64,000 nucleotides of DNA from Candidatus Gastranaerophilales bacterium (GCA_944322855.1 CALUQG010000002.1:62001-126000); one strand, 5' to 3'. Shown: positions 16,127 to 25,152, counted from the first letter of the stretch. The notes: generated by a model not told the origin, from the sequence alone. Made by a program: numbers and translations.

Positions 16127-17032
16127 ATGGCAATTATCGTTAACACAAACATGTCTGCTTTAAAGACACAAGCAAACTTGAACAATGCAACTAATTCTTT
16201 GAATGATGCATTGGAAAGAATGTCAACAGGTTACAAAATCAACAGTGCAAAAGATGATGCAGCCGGACTTTACGTTGCAACAGGTTTGGAAACACAAATT
16301 AGGGGTTCAAAAGTAGCGCAAGATAACATTGAAACAGGGAACAATGTTTTGCAGACAGTAGAGAGTGACCTTGATAACATTTTGGACAACCTCAACCGTA
16401 TCAGAGATCTCGCATCTCAGGCTGCAAACAGCGTTTATGACGAAGATGCTATGAACGCTATGTATGAAGAAGTTCAGTCACGTATTGCAGAAATAGAAAG
16501 GGTCTCACTTGCATCAAACTTTAACGGTCTTGAACTGTTGAGCGGTAACGGAACTCTTTCAACACAGGGCTTGAGACTGCAAGTTGGCGCAAATGCCGGT
16601 GCAGCTGCAAACTCTATTACTATCCCTGGGGCAATTTTTTCAGAAATAAATGCAGATACACTCGGTGCCGGAGCTGCGACAAATGCAGGTTCTACGGTGA
16701 CAGATGCAGATACAGTCGCAACAGGTGCAGAAAAAGCGTTTCTTGCGGCAACAGCTGCAGCAAGCTACATTGCAGTACTTGATCAAGCTATTGATACAAT
16801 ATCTTCCAACAAATCCACAATCGGTGCTGTTATGAACAGATTGGATGCAGCAGCAGAATCACTTGTAACAACAATTGAAAATACAACAGCTGCAAAATCA
16901 ACAATTATGGATGCTGATATTGCGGAAGAATCAGCTAATTATACGCAACAGCAAATTCTTCAACAAACTTCAGCAGCACTTTTGGTTCAAGCTAACCAGT
17001 TACCTTCACTGGCTTTGAACTTAATCCAATAA
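16127..17032 (+). CDS. Flagellin 3
   Basis: 301 residues. Ends are its own (IIVNTNMSALKTQANLNNA at the start, ILQQTSAALLVQANQLPS at the end) but the core is identical to flagellin 2. Because D0 ends are normally the most constant part of flagellins, a pattern of identical D1/variable core with different D0 ends points to recent gene conversion or duplication rather than selection alone. SD AAAGGAG before ATG. Followed by a strong terminator and ispG. Confidence 0.95.
   Translation: MAIIVNTNMSALKTQANLNNATNSLNDALERMSTGYKINSAKDDAAGLYVATGLETQIRGSKVAQDNIETGNNVLQTVESDLDNILDNLNRIRDLASQAANSVYDEDAMNAMYEEVQSRIAEIERVSLASNFNGLELLSGNGTLSTQGLRLQVGANAGAAANSITIPGAIFSEINADTLGAGAATNAGSTVTDADTVATGAEKAFLAATAAASYIAVLDQAIDTISSNKSTIGAVMNRLDAAAESLVTTIENTTAAKSTIMDADIAEESANYTQQQILQQTSAALLVQANQLPSLALNLIQ
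16220..16935 (+). repeat. Direct repeat, copy 2 (flagellin core)
   Basis: Second copy of the 716-base identical block (see 15027-15742). Confidence 0.97.
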
Positions 17033-17081
17033 TAATTAAAATCACAATAGATAAATTTACAATAATAGGTGATGGCAACTT

Positions 17082-17113
17082 GCCCGAAGTAATTATACTT
17101 TGGGCTTTTTTTT
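17082..17113 (+). terminator. Intrinsic terminator after flagellin 3
   Basis: GCCCGAAGTA-ATTA-TACTTTGGGC (one G-U pair) followed by eight T. Confidence 0.92.
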
Positions 17114-17147
17114 GTTTGGTTTATGTTTTTAGTGATAGAATAAAATT

Positions 17148-18200
17148 ATGATAAAAAGAAGAGTCTCAAAACAAATACAAATTGGTAATGTAAAAATAGG
17201 CGGTGACGCACCTATAAGTGTGCAGTCAATGTGTAATACAGACACAAGAGATGTTGAAAAGACAGTTTCACAAATAAAAGAGCTTACTGATGCAGGCTGT
17301 GAGCTGGTGCGTCTGGCTGTATTGAATAAAGATGCAGCTGCAGCAATAAAAGAAATAAAAAAACGGGTTGAAGTCCCTTTGATTGCGGATATACATTTTG
17401 ATTACAGGCTTGCAATTCAGTGTATAGAAAACGGTATAGATGCTTTGAGACTAAATCCCGGAAATATCGGAAGAGATGAGAATGTAAAAAAAGTTGTCGA
17501 TCTGGCAAAGACAAATAATGTTCCTATAAGAATTGGTATTAATGCAGGATCGTTGGAAAAAAATATTGCGGCACTTGATATACCGCTTTCAGAAAAAATG
17601 GTTATGAGTGCTTTGCATCATGTGAAAATTCTTGAAGACAATGATTTTGACAAAATTAAAATATCTTTAAAATCCAGCAGTGTGCCGGATACGATAGATG
17701 CTTACAGATTAATGGCAAAAAAAGTCGATTATCCTCTTCATCTTGGTGTTACGGAAGCCGGTACTTTAAAGGGCGGTTTGGTGAAATCATCTGTGGGGCT
17801 TGGAACGCTTCTTGCAGAAGGTATAGGGGATACAATAAGAGTTTCATTAACAGAAAATCCTGTTGAGGAAGTGTATGCCGGATTTTCAATATTGAAAGCA
17901 CTTGATTTACGCAAAAAAGGTATAAATTTTGTGTCCTGTCCGACTTGCGGCAGATGCCAGATAGACTTAATTGGGCTTGCGAAACGTGTTGAAAATGCTC
18001 TTAAAGATATTGATAAACCTCTTACCGTTGCAGTAATGGGTTGTCCGGTTAATGGCCCCGGAGAAGCAAAGCACGCTGATTATGGTGTTGCCGGAGCAAT
18101 AAAAGAGGGATATATTTTTAAAAAAGGCGAAATTATAAAAAAAGTGCCTGAAGAGAATCTTCTTTCTGAATTGATGGATATGATTTTAAAAGAAAATTAA
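17148..18200 (+). CDS. ispG: 4-hydroxy-3-methylbut-2-enyl diphosphate synthase
   Basis: 350 residues, the compact bacterial form. An iron-sulfur enzyme of the MEP isoprenoid pathway, converting methylerythritol cyclodiphosphate to HMBPP. Opening RRVSKQIQIGNVKIGG and ISVQSMCNTDT are typical; the [4Fe-4S] cysteines are in SCPTCGRCQ and in MGCPVNGPGEAKHAD near the C-terminus. Together with the polyprenyl synthase at 9811 it shows MEP-based isoprenoid synthesis. Monocistronic by position, between a terminator and the promoter of the next gene. Confidence 0.95.
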   Translation: MIKRRVSKQIQIGNVKIGGDAPISVQSMCNTDTRDVEKTVSQIKELTDAGCELVRLAVLNKDAAAAIKEIKKRVEVPLIADIHFDYRLAIQCIENGIDALRLNPGNIGRDENVKKVVDLAKTNNVPIRIGINAGSLEKNIAALDIPLSEKMVMSALHHVKILEDNDFDKIKISLKSSSVPDTIDAYRLMAKKVDYPLHLGVTEAGTLKGGLVKSSVGLGTLLAEGIGDTIRVSLTENPVEEVYAGFSILKALDLRKKGINFVSCPTCGRCQIDLIGLAKRVENALKDIDKPLTVAVMGCPVNGPGEAKHADYGVAGAIKEGYIFKKGEIIKKVPEENLLSELMDMILKEN

Positions 18201-18221
18201 AAAATAATCGTTATAATAAAT

Positions 18222-18250
18222 GATTTGCCTAAAATTCAAAAATAATATAA
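18222..18250 (+). promoter_or_regulatory. Sigma-70-type promoter before 18284
   Basis: TTGCCT and TAATAT boxes separated by about 17 bases, 30-40 bases before the ATG at 18284. Very AT-rich spacer, so the exact -10 is uncertain. Confidence 0.5.
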
Positions 18251-18283
18251 TATATTTATAAATTATAAATGTGAGGATTATAG

Positions 18284-18598
18284 ATGAAAAATTTAGTGAA
18301 ATATTCGGTAATTACCGGCATGCTTTTAACTGCTTCATTAGCTGTAAATGCTGCTGTCACAGTCAAAGAAACTACTACTCCTGAATTTATCCATAATGCA
18401 GGTTATTCAAGTGAAATTTCAAGAATTATTGATGTAAAAACAAAAGATCCATCAACACCTATTCCTGCTGAAACAAAGAAAGATAAAACAAAAAATTTCG
18501 GCTGGTATGTTATACAGACAATAGATCCGGCAGTAAACAGACCTCATTCTTTTGCTGATCATCAAATTAAATACGGCCGTTCAATGGATGATCTATAA
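18284..18598 (+). CDS. Small secreted protein of unknown function
   Basis: 104 residues with a clear signal peptide (SVITGMLLTASLAVNAA) cleaved near residue 24. The mature part of about 80 residues is hydrophilic with KDPSTPIPAETKKDKTK and a conserved-looking end (NRPHSFADHQIKYGRSMDDL). No family recognised. GTGAGGA precedes the ATG, and promoter and terminator bracket it, so it is its own transcription unit and probably well expressed. Confidence 0.8.
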   Translation: MKNLVKYSVITGMLLTASLAVNAAVTVKETTTPEFIHNAGYSSEISRIIDVKTKDPSTPIPAETKKDKTKNFGWYVIQTIDPAVNRPHSFADHQIKYGRSMDDL

Positions 18599-18619
18599 TT
18601 TGAAAAACAGTTTCCAAAA

Positions 18620-18646
18620 AGCACACCTTCGGGTGTGCTTTTTTTG
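18620..18646 (+). terminator. Intrinsic terminator
   Basis: AGCACACC-TTCG-GGTGTGCT, eight-bp stem with a stable TTCG loop, followed by seven T. Confidence 0.95.
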
Positions 18647-18762
18647 TTGTGTGTAAAGAAATGTTAAGCAGAGTTGATGAATAATAAACATGGTTAAAAC
18701 CATGCAAGCCATGGCTTTTAGGATGTAAGTATCCTCTAAATGGATGAAAAATGTCTGATAGT

Positions 18763-18791
18763 TTGTCCATTATTATTATATGTCATATAAT
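18763..18791 (+). promoter_or_regulatory. Promoter of yggS-sepF
   Basis: TTGTCC (18763-18768), 17 bases, TATAAT (18786-18791). A small hairpin ATTAGT/ACTAAT follows in the leader. Confidence 0.65.
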
Positions 18792-18851
18792 AAAGAAAGT
18801 ATTAGTGTTAAAACTAATAACTGTTTTTCTTGGGAAGAGGGTTAAGTTCAA

Positions 18852-19508
18852 ATGAGTACAGTTGAATATAACTTGTCGGAGCTGAGAAAAGAGATTGCAC
18901 CTTATACACCTAGGATAATTGCTGTAACCAAATACTTTGATGAAACAAAGCTTGTAGAGGCATATAATGATGGATTAAGGGATTTTGGAGAAAATCGAGT
19001 TCAAGATGCACTTGAAAAGTTTGCAAAATTGCCTGATGAAGTCAGGAATAATTCCAGATTTCATTTAATAGGACATTTGCAATCAAATAAAGTGAAAAAA
19101 GCAGTAGGATCTTTTGATTTAATCCAGTCTGTAGATTCGTTAAAGCTTGCACAGCATATTTCAAAAGAAGCTGTTGAAAAAGGAATTGTTCAGAAAATTC
19201 TCTTGCAGGTCAACAATGCAAATGAGGAAGCAAAAACAGGATTTTGCGTTGAAGATTTAAAAAAGGATTTTGGTGAAATAATTTCTTTGGACGGTATCAA
19301 AGTAGAAGGACTTATGAATATTGCACCCATCACTATAGAAGAAGAATTACATAAGCTTTTTGAGGGGATGAGAGTGCTTAAAGATGAGTTAGAAAAAGAA
19401 TTTTCATTTGAGTTAAGAGAGTTATCAATGGGAATGAGCGGTGATTATAAAATAGCGTTGATGCATGGTGCGACAATGATTAGAATTGGACGAAAGCTAT
19501 TTATGTAA
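18852..19508 (+). CDS. yggS: YggS-type pyridoxal phosphate homeostasis protein
   Basis: 218 residues. PLP-binding alanine-racemase-like barrel without racemase activity; controls free pyridoxal phosphate. Motifs: RIIAVTKYF with the PLP lysine, FGENRVQDALEK, FHLIGHLQSNK, ELSMGMSGDY and MIRIGRKLFM. It sits 23 bp before sepF, the same ylmE-ylmF order known from Gram-positives and cyanobacteria, where it is next to division genes. Confidence 0.93.
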   Translation: MSTVEYNLSELRKEIAPYTPRIIAVTKYFDETKLVEAYNDGLRDFGENRVQDALEKFAKLPDEVRNNSRFHLIGHLQSNKVKKAVGSFDLIQSVDSLKLAQHISKEAVEKGIVQKILLQVNNANEEAKTGFCVEDLKKDFGEIISLDGIKVEGLMNIAPITIEEELHKLFEGMRVLKDELEKEFSFELRELSMGMSGDYKIALMHGATMIRIGRKLFM

Positions 19509-19531
19509 ATTAATATCGGGAGGAGAAGAAA

Positions 19532-20017
19532 TTGGCAGGCGTTTCAGACAAAATTAAATCAATTGTAGGTTTTTTAACATCAGGTTTTGAAAATAGAGAT
19601 GACATTTTTGAAGATATGGCATCAGAAATGGATGAATATCCGGTTTCTGACAATCTTGCTTTGGAACCTATGTATTCATCAAAACAATCACAATCACAGG
19701 CTTCTAATGTTGTGAGCCATCCCGGCTTCAAAGGTTATGAAGTTGTTGTTTCAGAACCACGTTCTTACGAAGAATCAGTTTCTATTGTAAGACAATTAAA
19801 AGACAGAAAAACAGTTATTTTGAATTTGCATTTGCTTGATAAAGAACAGGCTATGAGAATTGTTGATTTTCTTTGCGGTGCTACACATGCATTGAACGGC
19901 AATCAGCAAAAAATTGGTGATTCAGTATTTATCTTTACACCCAGCAATGTTTCATTGAGTGCTGAATCTCAAAAAAGCAAATTTATCAGAGATGCTTTGT
20001 GGAACCAACCGCAATAG
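19532..20017 (+). CDS. sepF: SepF, cell division protein
   Basis: 161 residues from TTG at 19532, preceded by GGGAGGAG. An N-terminal amphipathic helix (SDKIKSIVGFLTSGF) that would bind membrane, an acidic/Gln linker, and the C-terminal SepF domain (about 72-150: EVVVSEPRSYEESVSIVRQL, KTVILNLHLLDKEQAMRIVDF, GATHALNG, SVFIFTPSNV). It tethers FtsZ rings to the membrane in organisms such as cyanobacteria and Gram-positives. Confidence 0.95.
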   Translation: MAGVSDKIKSIVGFLTSGFENRDDIFEDMASEMDEYPVSDNLALEPMYSSKQSQSQASNVVSHPGFKGYEVVVSEPRSYEESVSIVRQLKDRKTVILNLHLLDKEQAMRIVDFLCGATHALNGNQQKIGDSVFIFTPSNVSLSAESQKSKFIRDALWNQPQ

Positions 20018-20180
20018 CAATTCTGAAGCGAATTTTGACGGGCACGCCGTGTGAGGCAGAGCCGAACCCAGTGCCCATGTGTGGAAAATCACGTTTTTTT
20101 CGAATAAGTTTATGTTGCTTATAGCTGTGGAAGCTATTTGTCACATTTTCAAATTAATAAAGAATAGTTGGGGATATAAC
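20018..20180 (+). other. Gene-free, partly GC-rich stretch after sepF
   Basis: No ORF. A GGGCAC/GTGCCC stem (20039 to 20077) is flanked by ATTTT/AAAAT complementarity. The terminator comes about 170 bases after sepF, so the segment would be a long 3' region of the sepF message or a separate small RNA. No RNA family is recognised. Confidence 0.35.
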
Positions 20181-20183
20181 TAG

Positions 20184-20212
20184 AGCCGCAGTTTATAACA
20201 GCGGCTTTTTAT
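20184..20212 (+). terminator. Intrinsic terminator downstream of sepF
   Basis: AGCCGC-A-GTT / AAC-A-GCGGCT stem (one A-A mismatch) followed by TTTTATTTTTG. Confidence 0.85.
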
Positions 20213-20320
20213 TTTTGTCTTTTTTCTCTGTGTAAATTTCTGTAACTTTTAATAAATTTTTCATAAAGTTTCAGTAAAAAACTCCGAAGTACATTAAGTG
20301 CAGTTAAAGGGAGTATAAAA

Positions 20321-20500
20321 ATGAAAAAACAATTAAAAAGGATAGTTTATGGTATTAGAGCATCTTTGGATATGAAAACTAGAAATAAACTGGATAAATT
20401 TGCAGAAAAAATTTCTTCTTGTATAGGAAAATCTAAAAAGACGGGTATGACTCATACCACAAAATATCCGGTGAGAAGAAAACTTGCTTTTGGTATGTAA
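20321..20500 (+). CDS. Small basic protein, 59 residues
   Basis: Short ORF with a good ribosome site (AAAGGGAG eight bases before ATG). The product starts MKKQLKRIVYGIR and is strongly basic (about 15 Lys/Arg), with no hydrophobic segment and a C-terminal PVRRKLAFGM. No family recognised. A nucleic-acid-binding or ribosome-associated role is possible only by charge. Convergent with the histidine kinase gene, whose stop is 43 bases away. Confidence 0.6.
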   Translation: MKKQLKRIVYGIRASLDMKTRNKLDKFAEKISSCIGKSKKTGMTHTTKYPVRRKLAFGM

Positions 20501-20543
20501 TTTTGCAGTGATATCTTTATGATGAGTTTCTTTAGGGCTTAAT

Positions 20544-22232
20544 TCAATCACAAAGAGGTAGTTTTACAGTGACTGTGAATATATTTTCTATAGTTGAATT
20601 AAGCTCTATAGAACCATTCATAGCTTTTACAAGCCCTTTAACAATAAACAACCCGAGGCCTGTACCCCTTGTTGTTCTGGTTGTTTTGTCGTCGATGCGT
20701 ATAAATTTCCCAAAAAGCTTATGAAGCTGTTCCGGCGGAATATAATCATAAGAGTTGGAAATTTTTATTACTGCATGATTGCTTTCTTGCGAAACTTTAA
20801 CATCAATTTGTGTGTCAGGGTATGAATACTTGTAAGCATTTTCAAGAAGATTGATAAAGACCTGTTCGAGCCTGTCATTGTCTGCTAATACATCAGGAAA
20901 ATCCTGGGGGATGTCAATATTAACAGTTCTTTCAGCCTTATGCTTTGTTGAAAGTATTGCGTCGTTGATTGTGTCTGTTAAGTTTACTCTATCTATGATT
21001 AAATTTAGTTTCGCTCCTTCAATGTCAGGAATAACAAGTAAATCTTCGACCATTCTGCTGAGACGTTCTGCTTGATTTTTTATTATTTTAAGTGATTTTT
21101 GTTTTGTCTCTTCGTCAAGCTCTATGTCCTGTCGCAAAAGACGAGATGTATAGCCTTTTATGCTTGTTAATGGAGTACGGAACTCGTGGCTTACTGTATC
21201 AATTAATGTTGAACGAAACTCATCAAGCTTTTTCAACTCTTTATTGGAATGTTTTAGTTGTTTGTATGTATTGTTGATTTCATCAGCCATCTTGTTGAAC
21301 TCGAGAGCAAGAAATATTGTCTCATAAGGTGTAAAGATGTTATTCAAAAGGCGCACTTTTCTTGTGTAATTACCGTTAGAAAGAGCAATTATTCCTTTAA
21401 AGAGCTGTCTTATGTTGATATAAAGATAAGATGTGTAAATTCCGACAATAAAAATTATAAATAACGCTGAAGCGCAGAGTGCGAGAATGATTTTGTATCT
21501 GGCATTATTAATTGTAGTTTTTGTAATATGATGTGTTGTATTGACGATAATTAATGTCTCAGGGTCTGAGATTTTGAAATAAGCAAGCGGCTGATTTTTA
21601 ACTTTACCGTATATTACAGCCTTATTTACAACAAGTTTTTTAGGAAGTGCATATGTTACTCTTTCAAAATCTTTTTTATTGTAATTGTGTGCGGCAATCA
21701 CTTTTTGGTATTTATCAAGTACATATATTTGCCTGTCATCTTTTTTGTAAATATTAAATATTTGATCTTCAAATACTTTTGCATCTACAAAAGCCAGCAC
21801 AGCACTGTACTCATCAATTTTCTTCAGAATTTCTATCTGACCTTTGTCTTTGTTAAAAGACGTGTAATCAGACCATTTTTTGTATTTTTCTTTTTCGTGT
21901 TTTTTTACAATATCAATAGACGAAATGACTTTCGAATTTGTTAAAAGTTTTTCTAAAAAAGCTTCACGATCGGAATTGGAATGCATATAGTGTAATGCGA
22001 GAGCAATCTGATCCATTTCATCACGGCCGGATTCGGTAAAAGTATCTATATTGGACGCAATTGATTCTGAAATGCTCAAAGCGGAATATTGCAGTTCGTT
22101 TCTTACTGCGTGCTGGTTAATGTTGTTAACAATGATAGTGCAGACTGTTGTCGGAACAATTACAGCAAGCAGAAGAACTAGAATAATCTGTTCTACTATT
22201 TTCAGTCTTTTTACGTCTCTAAATTTTGCCAT
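20544..22232 (-). CDS. Membrane sensor histidine kinase
   Basis: 562 residues. Membrane helix 1 (about 13-37), a large extracytoplasmic sensor region (about 40-245, Cache-like in size), membrane helix 2 (247-271), HAMP linker, HisKA with phospho-accepting His349 in DTVSHEFRTPLTS, and an ATPase domain ending with GTGLGLFIVKGLVKAMNG. The start overlaps the junction with the response regulator two bases upstream, so they form one operon and very likely a cognate pair. Signal unknown. Confidence 0.93.
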   Translation of the reverse strand: MAKFRDVKRLKIVEQIILVLLLAVIVPTTVCTIIVNNINQHAVRNELQYSALSISESIASNIDTFTESGRDEMDQIALALHYMHSNSDREAFLEKLLTNSKVISSIDIVKKHEKEKYKKWSDYTSFNKDKGQIEILKKIDEYSAVLAFVDAKVFEDQIFNIYKKDDRQIYVLDKYQKVIAAHNYNKKDFERVTYALPKKLVVNKAVIYGKVKNQPLAYFKISDPETLIIVNTTHHITKTTINNARYKIILALCASALFIIFIVGIYTSYLYINIRQLFKGIIALSNGNYTRKVRLLNNIFTPYETIFLALEFNKMADEINNTYKQLKHSNKELKKLDEFRSTLIDTVSHEFRTPLTSIKGYTSRLLRQDIELDEETKQKSLKIIKNQAERLSRMVEDLLVIPDIEGAKLNLIIDRVNLTDTINDAILSTKHKAERTVNIDIPQDFPDVLADNDRLEQVFINLLENAYKYSYPDTQIDVKVSQESNHAVIKISNSYDYIPPEQLHKLFGKFIRIDDKTTRTTRGTGLGLFIVKGLVKAMNGSIELNSTIENIFTVTVKLPLCD

Positions 22233-22234
22233 AC

Positions 22235-22957
22235 CTAATTCTCTTCTGAGGTTTCTTTAATCGGTGTAAGTTTGTAACCAACATTTGTAACAGTATGAAG
22301 ATATTTCGGGTTTTTTGTATCTTTTTCTATTTTTTGTCTCAAACCGCCGACATGAACTCTTACCATTCTTACATCTTCGTCTGAATCATATCCCCATACT
22401 TCATCCAATAGAACGGCAAGTGAGACAGCATCATTGAAGTGCTGCATAAGACAGTATAGTATTTCAAATTCTGTGGGAGTGAGTTTTATTTTTTTACCCT
22501 CAATAGAGGTTTCAAGAGATTCAGGGAAAAGCTCAATTTCTCCCATTTTTAGGATTTCCTGTTTGAAACTTTCATTATTTTGATTGTTATCTGGATTTCT
22601 TCTTAACAGTGCTTTGACACGTAAAAGAACTTCTTGTATATCAAAAGGTTTGACAAGATAATCATCAGCTCCGCAGTCAAAACCCTGGGTTTTATCCCCT
22701 ATTGTTCCTTTTGCTGTCAGCAAAAGAACAGGAACATCAGGGTTGGCTTTCCTGAGATTTTTGCAAACATCGAACCCGTTCATTTTAGGCATCATGACAT
22801 CCAGAAGGATTATATCATAGTGGTTGTTGACAGCTTTATTTAAACCTTCTAATCCGTCACAAGCTGTATCAACACTGTATCCGCTGTGAGCAAGGTCAAA
22901 TTCTAAAAGCTCTCTAATTTCATCATCATCATCTACAACAAGCAATCTTTTTTGCAT
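22235..22957 (-). CDS. OmpR-family response regulator
   Basis: 240 residues: receiver domain (VDDDDEIRE, phosphoryl Asp in IILLDVMMPKMNG, LLLTAKG, conserved Lys in DDYLVKPFD) and a winged-helix DNA-binding domain (LTPTEFEILYCLMQH ... VWGYDSDEDVRMVRVHVGGLRQKIE). It resembles the cyanobacterial RpaB/NblR type in sequence style, but that is an impression only. First gene of the two-gene operon with the kinase. Confidence 0.93.
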   Translation of the reverse strand: MQKRLLVVDDDDEIRELLEFDLAHSGYSVDTACDGLEGLNKAVNNHYDIILLDVMMPKMNGFDVCKNLRKANPDVPVLLLTAKGTIGDKTQGFDCGADDYLVKPFDIQEVLLRVKALLRRNPDNNQNNESFKQEILKMGEIELFPESLETSIEGKKIKLTPTEFEILYCLMQHFNDAVSLAVLLDEVWGYDSDEDVRMVRVHVGGLRQKIEKDTKNPKYLHTVTNVGYKLTPIKETSEEN

Positions 22958-23029
22958 AATACATTCCCTTCTTATTCCAATATTTTCTCATGTCAAAGAA
23001 ACATAGACAATATTTTGTTAATTTATTGA

Positions 23030-23064
23030 AAAATAAAAAGGGCTGTGAAAAAAATCATAGCCCG
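23030..23064 (-). terminator. Terminator for the metal pump gene
   Basis: Read on the minus strand: GGGCTATGA-TTTTTT-TCACAGCCC followed by TTTTTATTTTT. A second hairpin (TAGCCGGTT / AACCGGCTA, 23144-23179) lies between it and the stop codon at 23207. Confidence 0.85.
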
Positions 23065-23206
23065 TGTCTGGAATTAAGAATAGTTGGAAGTATGAAAAAG
23101 ATTTATTAATTATATTTAATATAAATTATTAAATTTGAACAATTAGCCGGTTATCCATTTTTTTTGAGACAACCGGCTAGTCGTTGAAAAATATAATTAT
23201 TGCTGT

Positions 23207-25087
23207 TTATGAAAAATTTTTTGTCTGCAATGTGCGTAATGCGTTTAATATAGCTATCAAAGAGACACCTACATCCGCAAATACCGCACCCCACATTGTA
23301 ACAAAACCAAGTGCACCGAATATCAAAAATAAAGCTTTTACCGCAAGTGCAAATATGATATTTTGTTTGACAATAATCAGTGTCTTTTTGGCTAAAGCAA
23401 TAGCTGTATAGACTTTGACAGGATTATCATCCATAATTACAACATCTGCTGCTTCAATAGCTGCATCAGAGCCGAGAGCCCCCATTGCAATCCCTGCATC
23501 TGCTCTGGTTAAAACAGGGGCATCATTTATCCCGTCACCTACAAATATAACACTCTTATTTTGCTGTTTTTGATTAATAATTTTTTCTGTTATTTCAACT
23601 TTATCTGCCGGTAAAAGTTCTGAATAGTATTTACCAACACCAATCTTAAATGCTGTTTCCTGTACGGATTTCTCGTTATCACCGCTTAAAATAACAGTGT
23701 TTTTTACATATTTTTTCAGTTTTGTGACAGCTTCTTTGGCTCCTTCTTTAATTTCATCGGAAATCACTATATAACCTGCGAATTTTGAGTCTATAGCAAG
23801 GTATACAATTGTACCTGCTTCATCCGTTTTTTCAAAAGGGATTGAAAACTTATTCAAAAGTTTTTCATTTCCGCAAAGTACAATTTTCCCGTCAACACAG
23901 GCCTTAACTCCGTTTCCTGAAATTTCTTCAACGTCTTTAACCCTTGCTGTATCCAAATACTTTTTGACGGCATTTTTTAAAGATACAGCAATCGGGTGAT
24001 TTGAATATGTTTCAGCAAGTGCGGCATATTCAAGAAGCTCGTTTTCTTCAATGTCAAATGATTTTATTTTGGTAACTGCAAAAGAACCTTTTGTCAGCGT
24101 TCCTGTTTTATCAAAAATTACAGTTTCTGCATTGGCAAGCATTTCAAAATAACAGCTTCCTTTGACTAGAATACCGCATTTTGATGCTCCTCCGATACCG
24201 CCGAAAAAGCTGAGCGGAACAGATATAACAAGTGCACAAGGACATGATATTACAAGAAAAATCAGTGCTCTTTGAAACCATATTCCCCAATTGCCGCCTG
24301 TTAATAATGGAGGAATAACTGCAAGTATTACGGCAGCAGCTACAACAGCAGGAGTGTAATAACGTGCAAATTTTGTTATAAAATTTTCTGCTTTTGTCTT
24401 TTTGGAATTTGCGTGTTCAACAAGTTCAAGAATTTTTGAAACAGTTGATTCTCCGAAGGGTTTTGTAACTTTTATTTTCAAAACACCATTTGTGTTAATG
24501 CATCCGCTGATTGCATTGTCGCCGGTTTTTAGATTTTGTGGAAGGGATTCTCCTGTTAGAGCAGATGTATCAACAATAGCATTTCCGTCAATAACTATTC
24601 CGTCAAGAGGAATTTTTTCTCCTGTTTTGACAATAATTTCATCACCCGGATTTACTTCTTCCGGATTTACCGGCCTGGTTGCGTTTTCAAAAACAAGGTT
24701 TGCATAATCCGGTCTTACATCCATTAAATCCGCAATAGACTTTTTAGACTTTTCAACAGCAATGTCCTGAAAATATTCGCCGATTTGATAAAGTACCATA
24801 ACCATTACAGCTTCCGGGTATTCTTTTACGGCGAATGCCCCAACAGTAGCAAGCGACATCAAAAAATTTTCATCAAAGATTTGTCCTTTTAATATATTTT
24901 TAAAAGCTTTAAATAAAACATCACCGCCTGCGGTCAGATATGCTATGAGAAATATGAAAAATTTTGGCACTCCGGTCAATTGCAGAACTAATCCTGTTGT
25001 AAAAATAATAATAGCAAGTGCTATTCTGATTATTGCAAAAGATTGTTTCTGGCCGGAATGACAATGTTCATGATTATGTTCACACAT
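23207..25087 (-). CDS. P1B-type zinc/cadmium-exporting ATPase
   Basis: 626 residues from the ATG at 25087, which follows GAAAGGG; an upstream TTG would lie in an operator. N-terminus is Cys/His-rich (MCEHNHEHCHSGQ) instead of a full HMA domain. Core motifs: ALTGESLP, CPC in ISCPCALVIS, phosphorylation site FDKTGTLTKGS, HP locus SNHPIAVSLK, FVGDGINDAPVL. The Lys in ALAVKALFL and the Asp in FADVGVSL fit the Zn/Cd/Pb (ZntA/CadA/ZiaA) group. Divergent from an ArsR-family repressor; three operator palindromes lie between. Confidence 0.93.
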   Translation of the reverse strand: MCEHNHEHCHSGQKQSFAIIRIALAIIIFTTGLVLQLTGVPKFFIFLIAYLTAGGDVLFKAFKNILKGQIFDENFLMSLATVGAFAVKEYPEAVMVMVLYQIGEYFQDIAVEKSKKSIADLMDVRPDYANLVFENATRPVNPEEVNPGDEIIVKTGEKIPLDGIVIDGNAIVDTSALTGESLPQNLKTGDNAISGCINTNGVLKIKVTKPFGESTVSKILELVEHANSKKTKAENFITKFARYYTPAVVAAAVILAVIPPLLTGGNWGIWFQRALIFLVISCPCALVISVPLSFFGGIGGASKCGILVKGSCYFEMLANAETVIFDKTGTLTKGSFAVTKIKSFDIEENELLEYAALAETYSNHPIAVSLKNAVKKYLDTARVKDVEEISGNGVKACVDGKIVLCGNEKLLNKFSIPFEKTDEAGTIVYLAIDSKFAGYIVISDEIKEGAKEAVTKLKKYVKNTVILSGDNEKSVQETAFKIGVGKYYSELLPADKVEITEKIINQKQQNKSVIFVGDGINDAPVLTRADAGIAMGALGSDAAIEAADVVIMDDNPVKVYTAIALAKKTLIIVKQNIIFALAVKALFLIFGALGFVTMWGAVFADVGVSLIAILNALRTLQTKNFS

Positions 25088-25101
25088 ATAAGCCCTTTCG
25101 A

Positions 25102-25117
25102 TTGAATAATTGCTCAA
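25102..25117. promoter_or_regulatory. ArsR/SmtB-type operator 1
   Basis: TTGAATAATTGCTCAA, 15 bases upstream of the pump ATG and so in its leader or core promoter. Its reverse complement is exactly operator 3. Confidence 0.7.
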
Positions 25118-25132
25118 CTATATTATAATTAT

Positions 25133-25152
25133 AATTGAACAACTGTTCAATT
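25133..25152. promoter_or_regulatory. ArsR/SmtB-type operator 2
   Basis: AATTGAACA-AC-TGTTCAATT, a palindrome with perfect nine-base half-sites, midway between operators 1 and 3. Fits the ArsR/SmtB half-site TGAACA. Confidence 0.75.

Noticed and set aside
23150-23158. TTATCCATT as a DnaA box
   Set aside because: Single, imperfect, and part of the TAGCCGGTT/AACCGGCTA hairpin loop.
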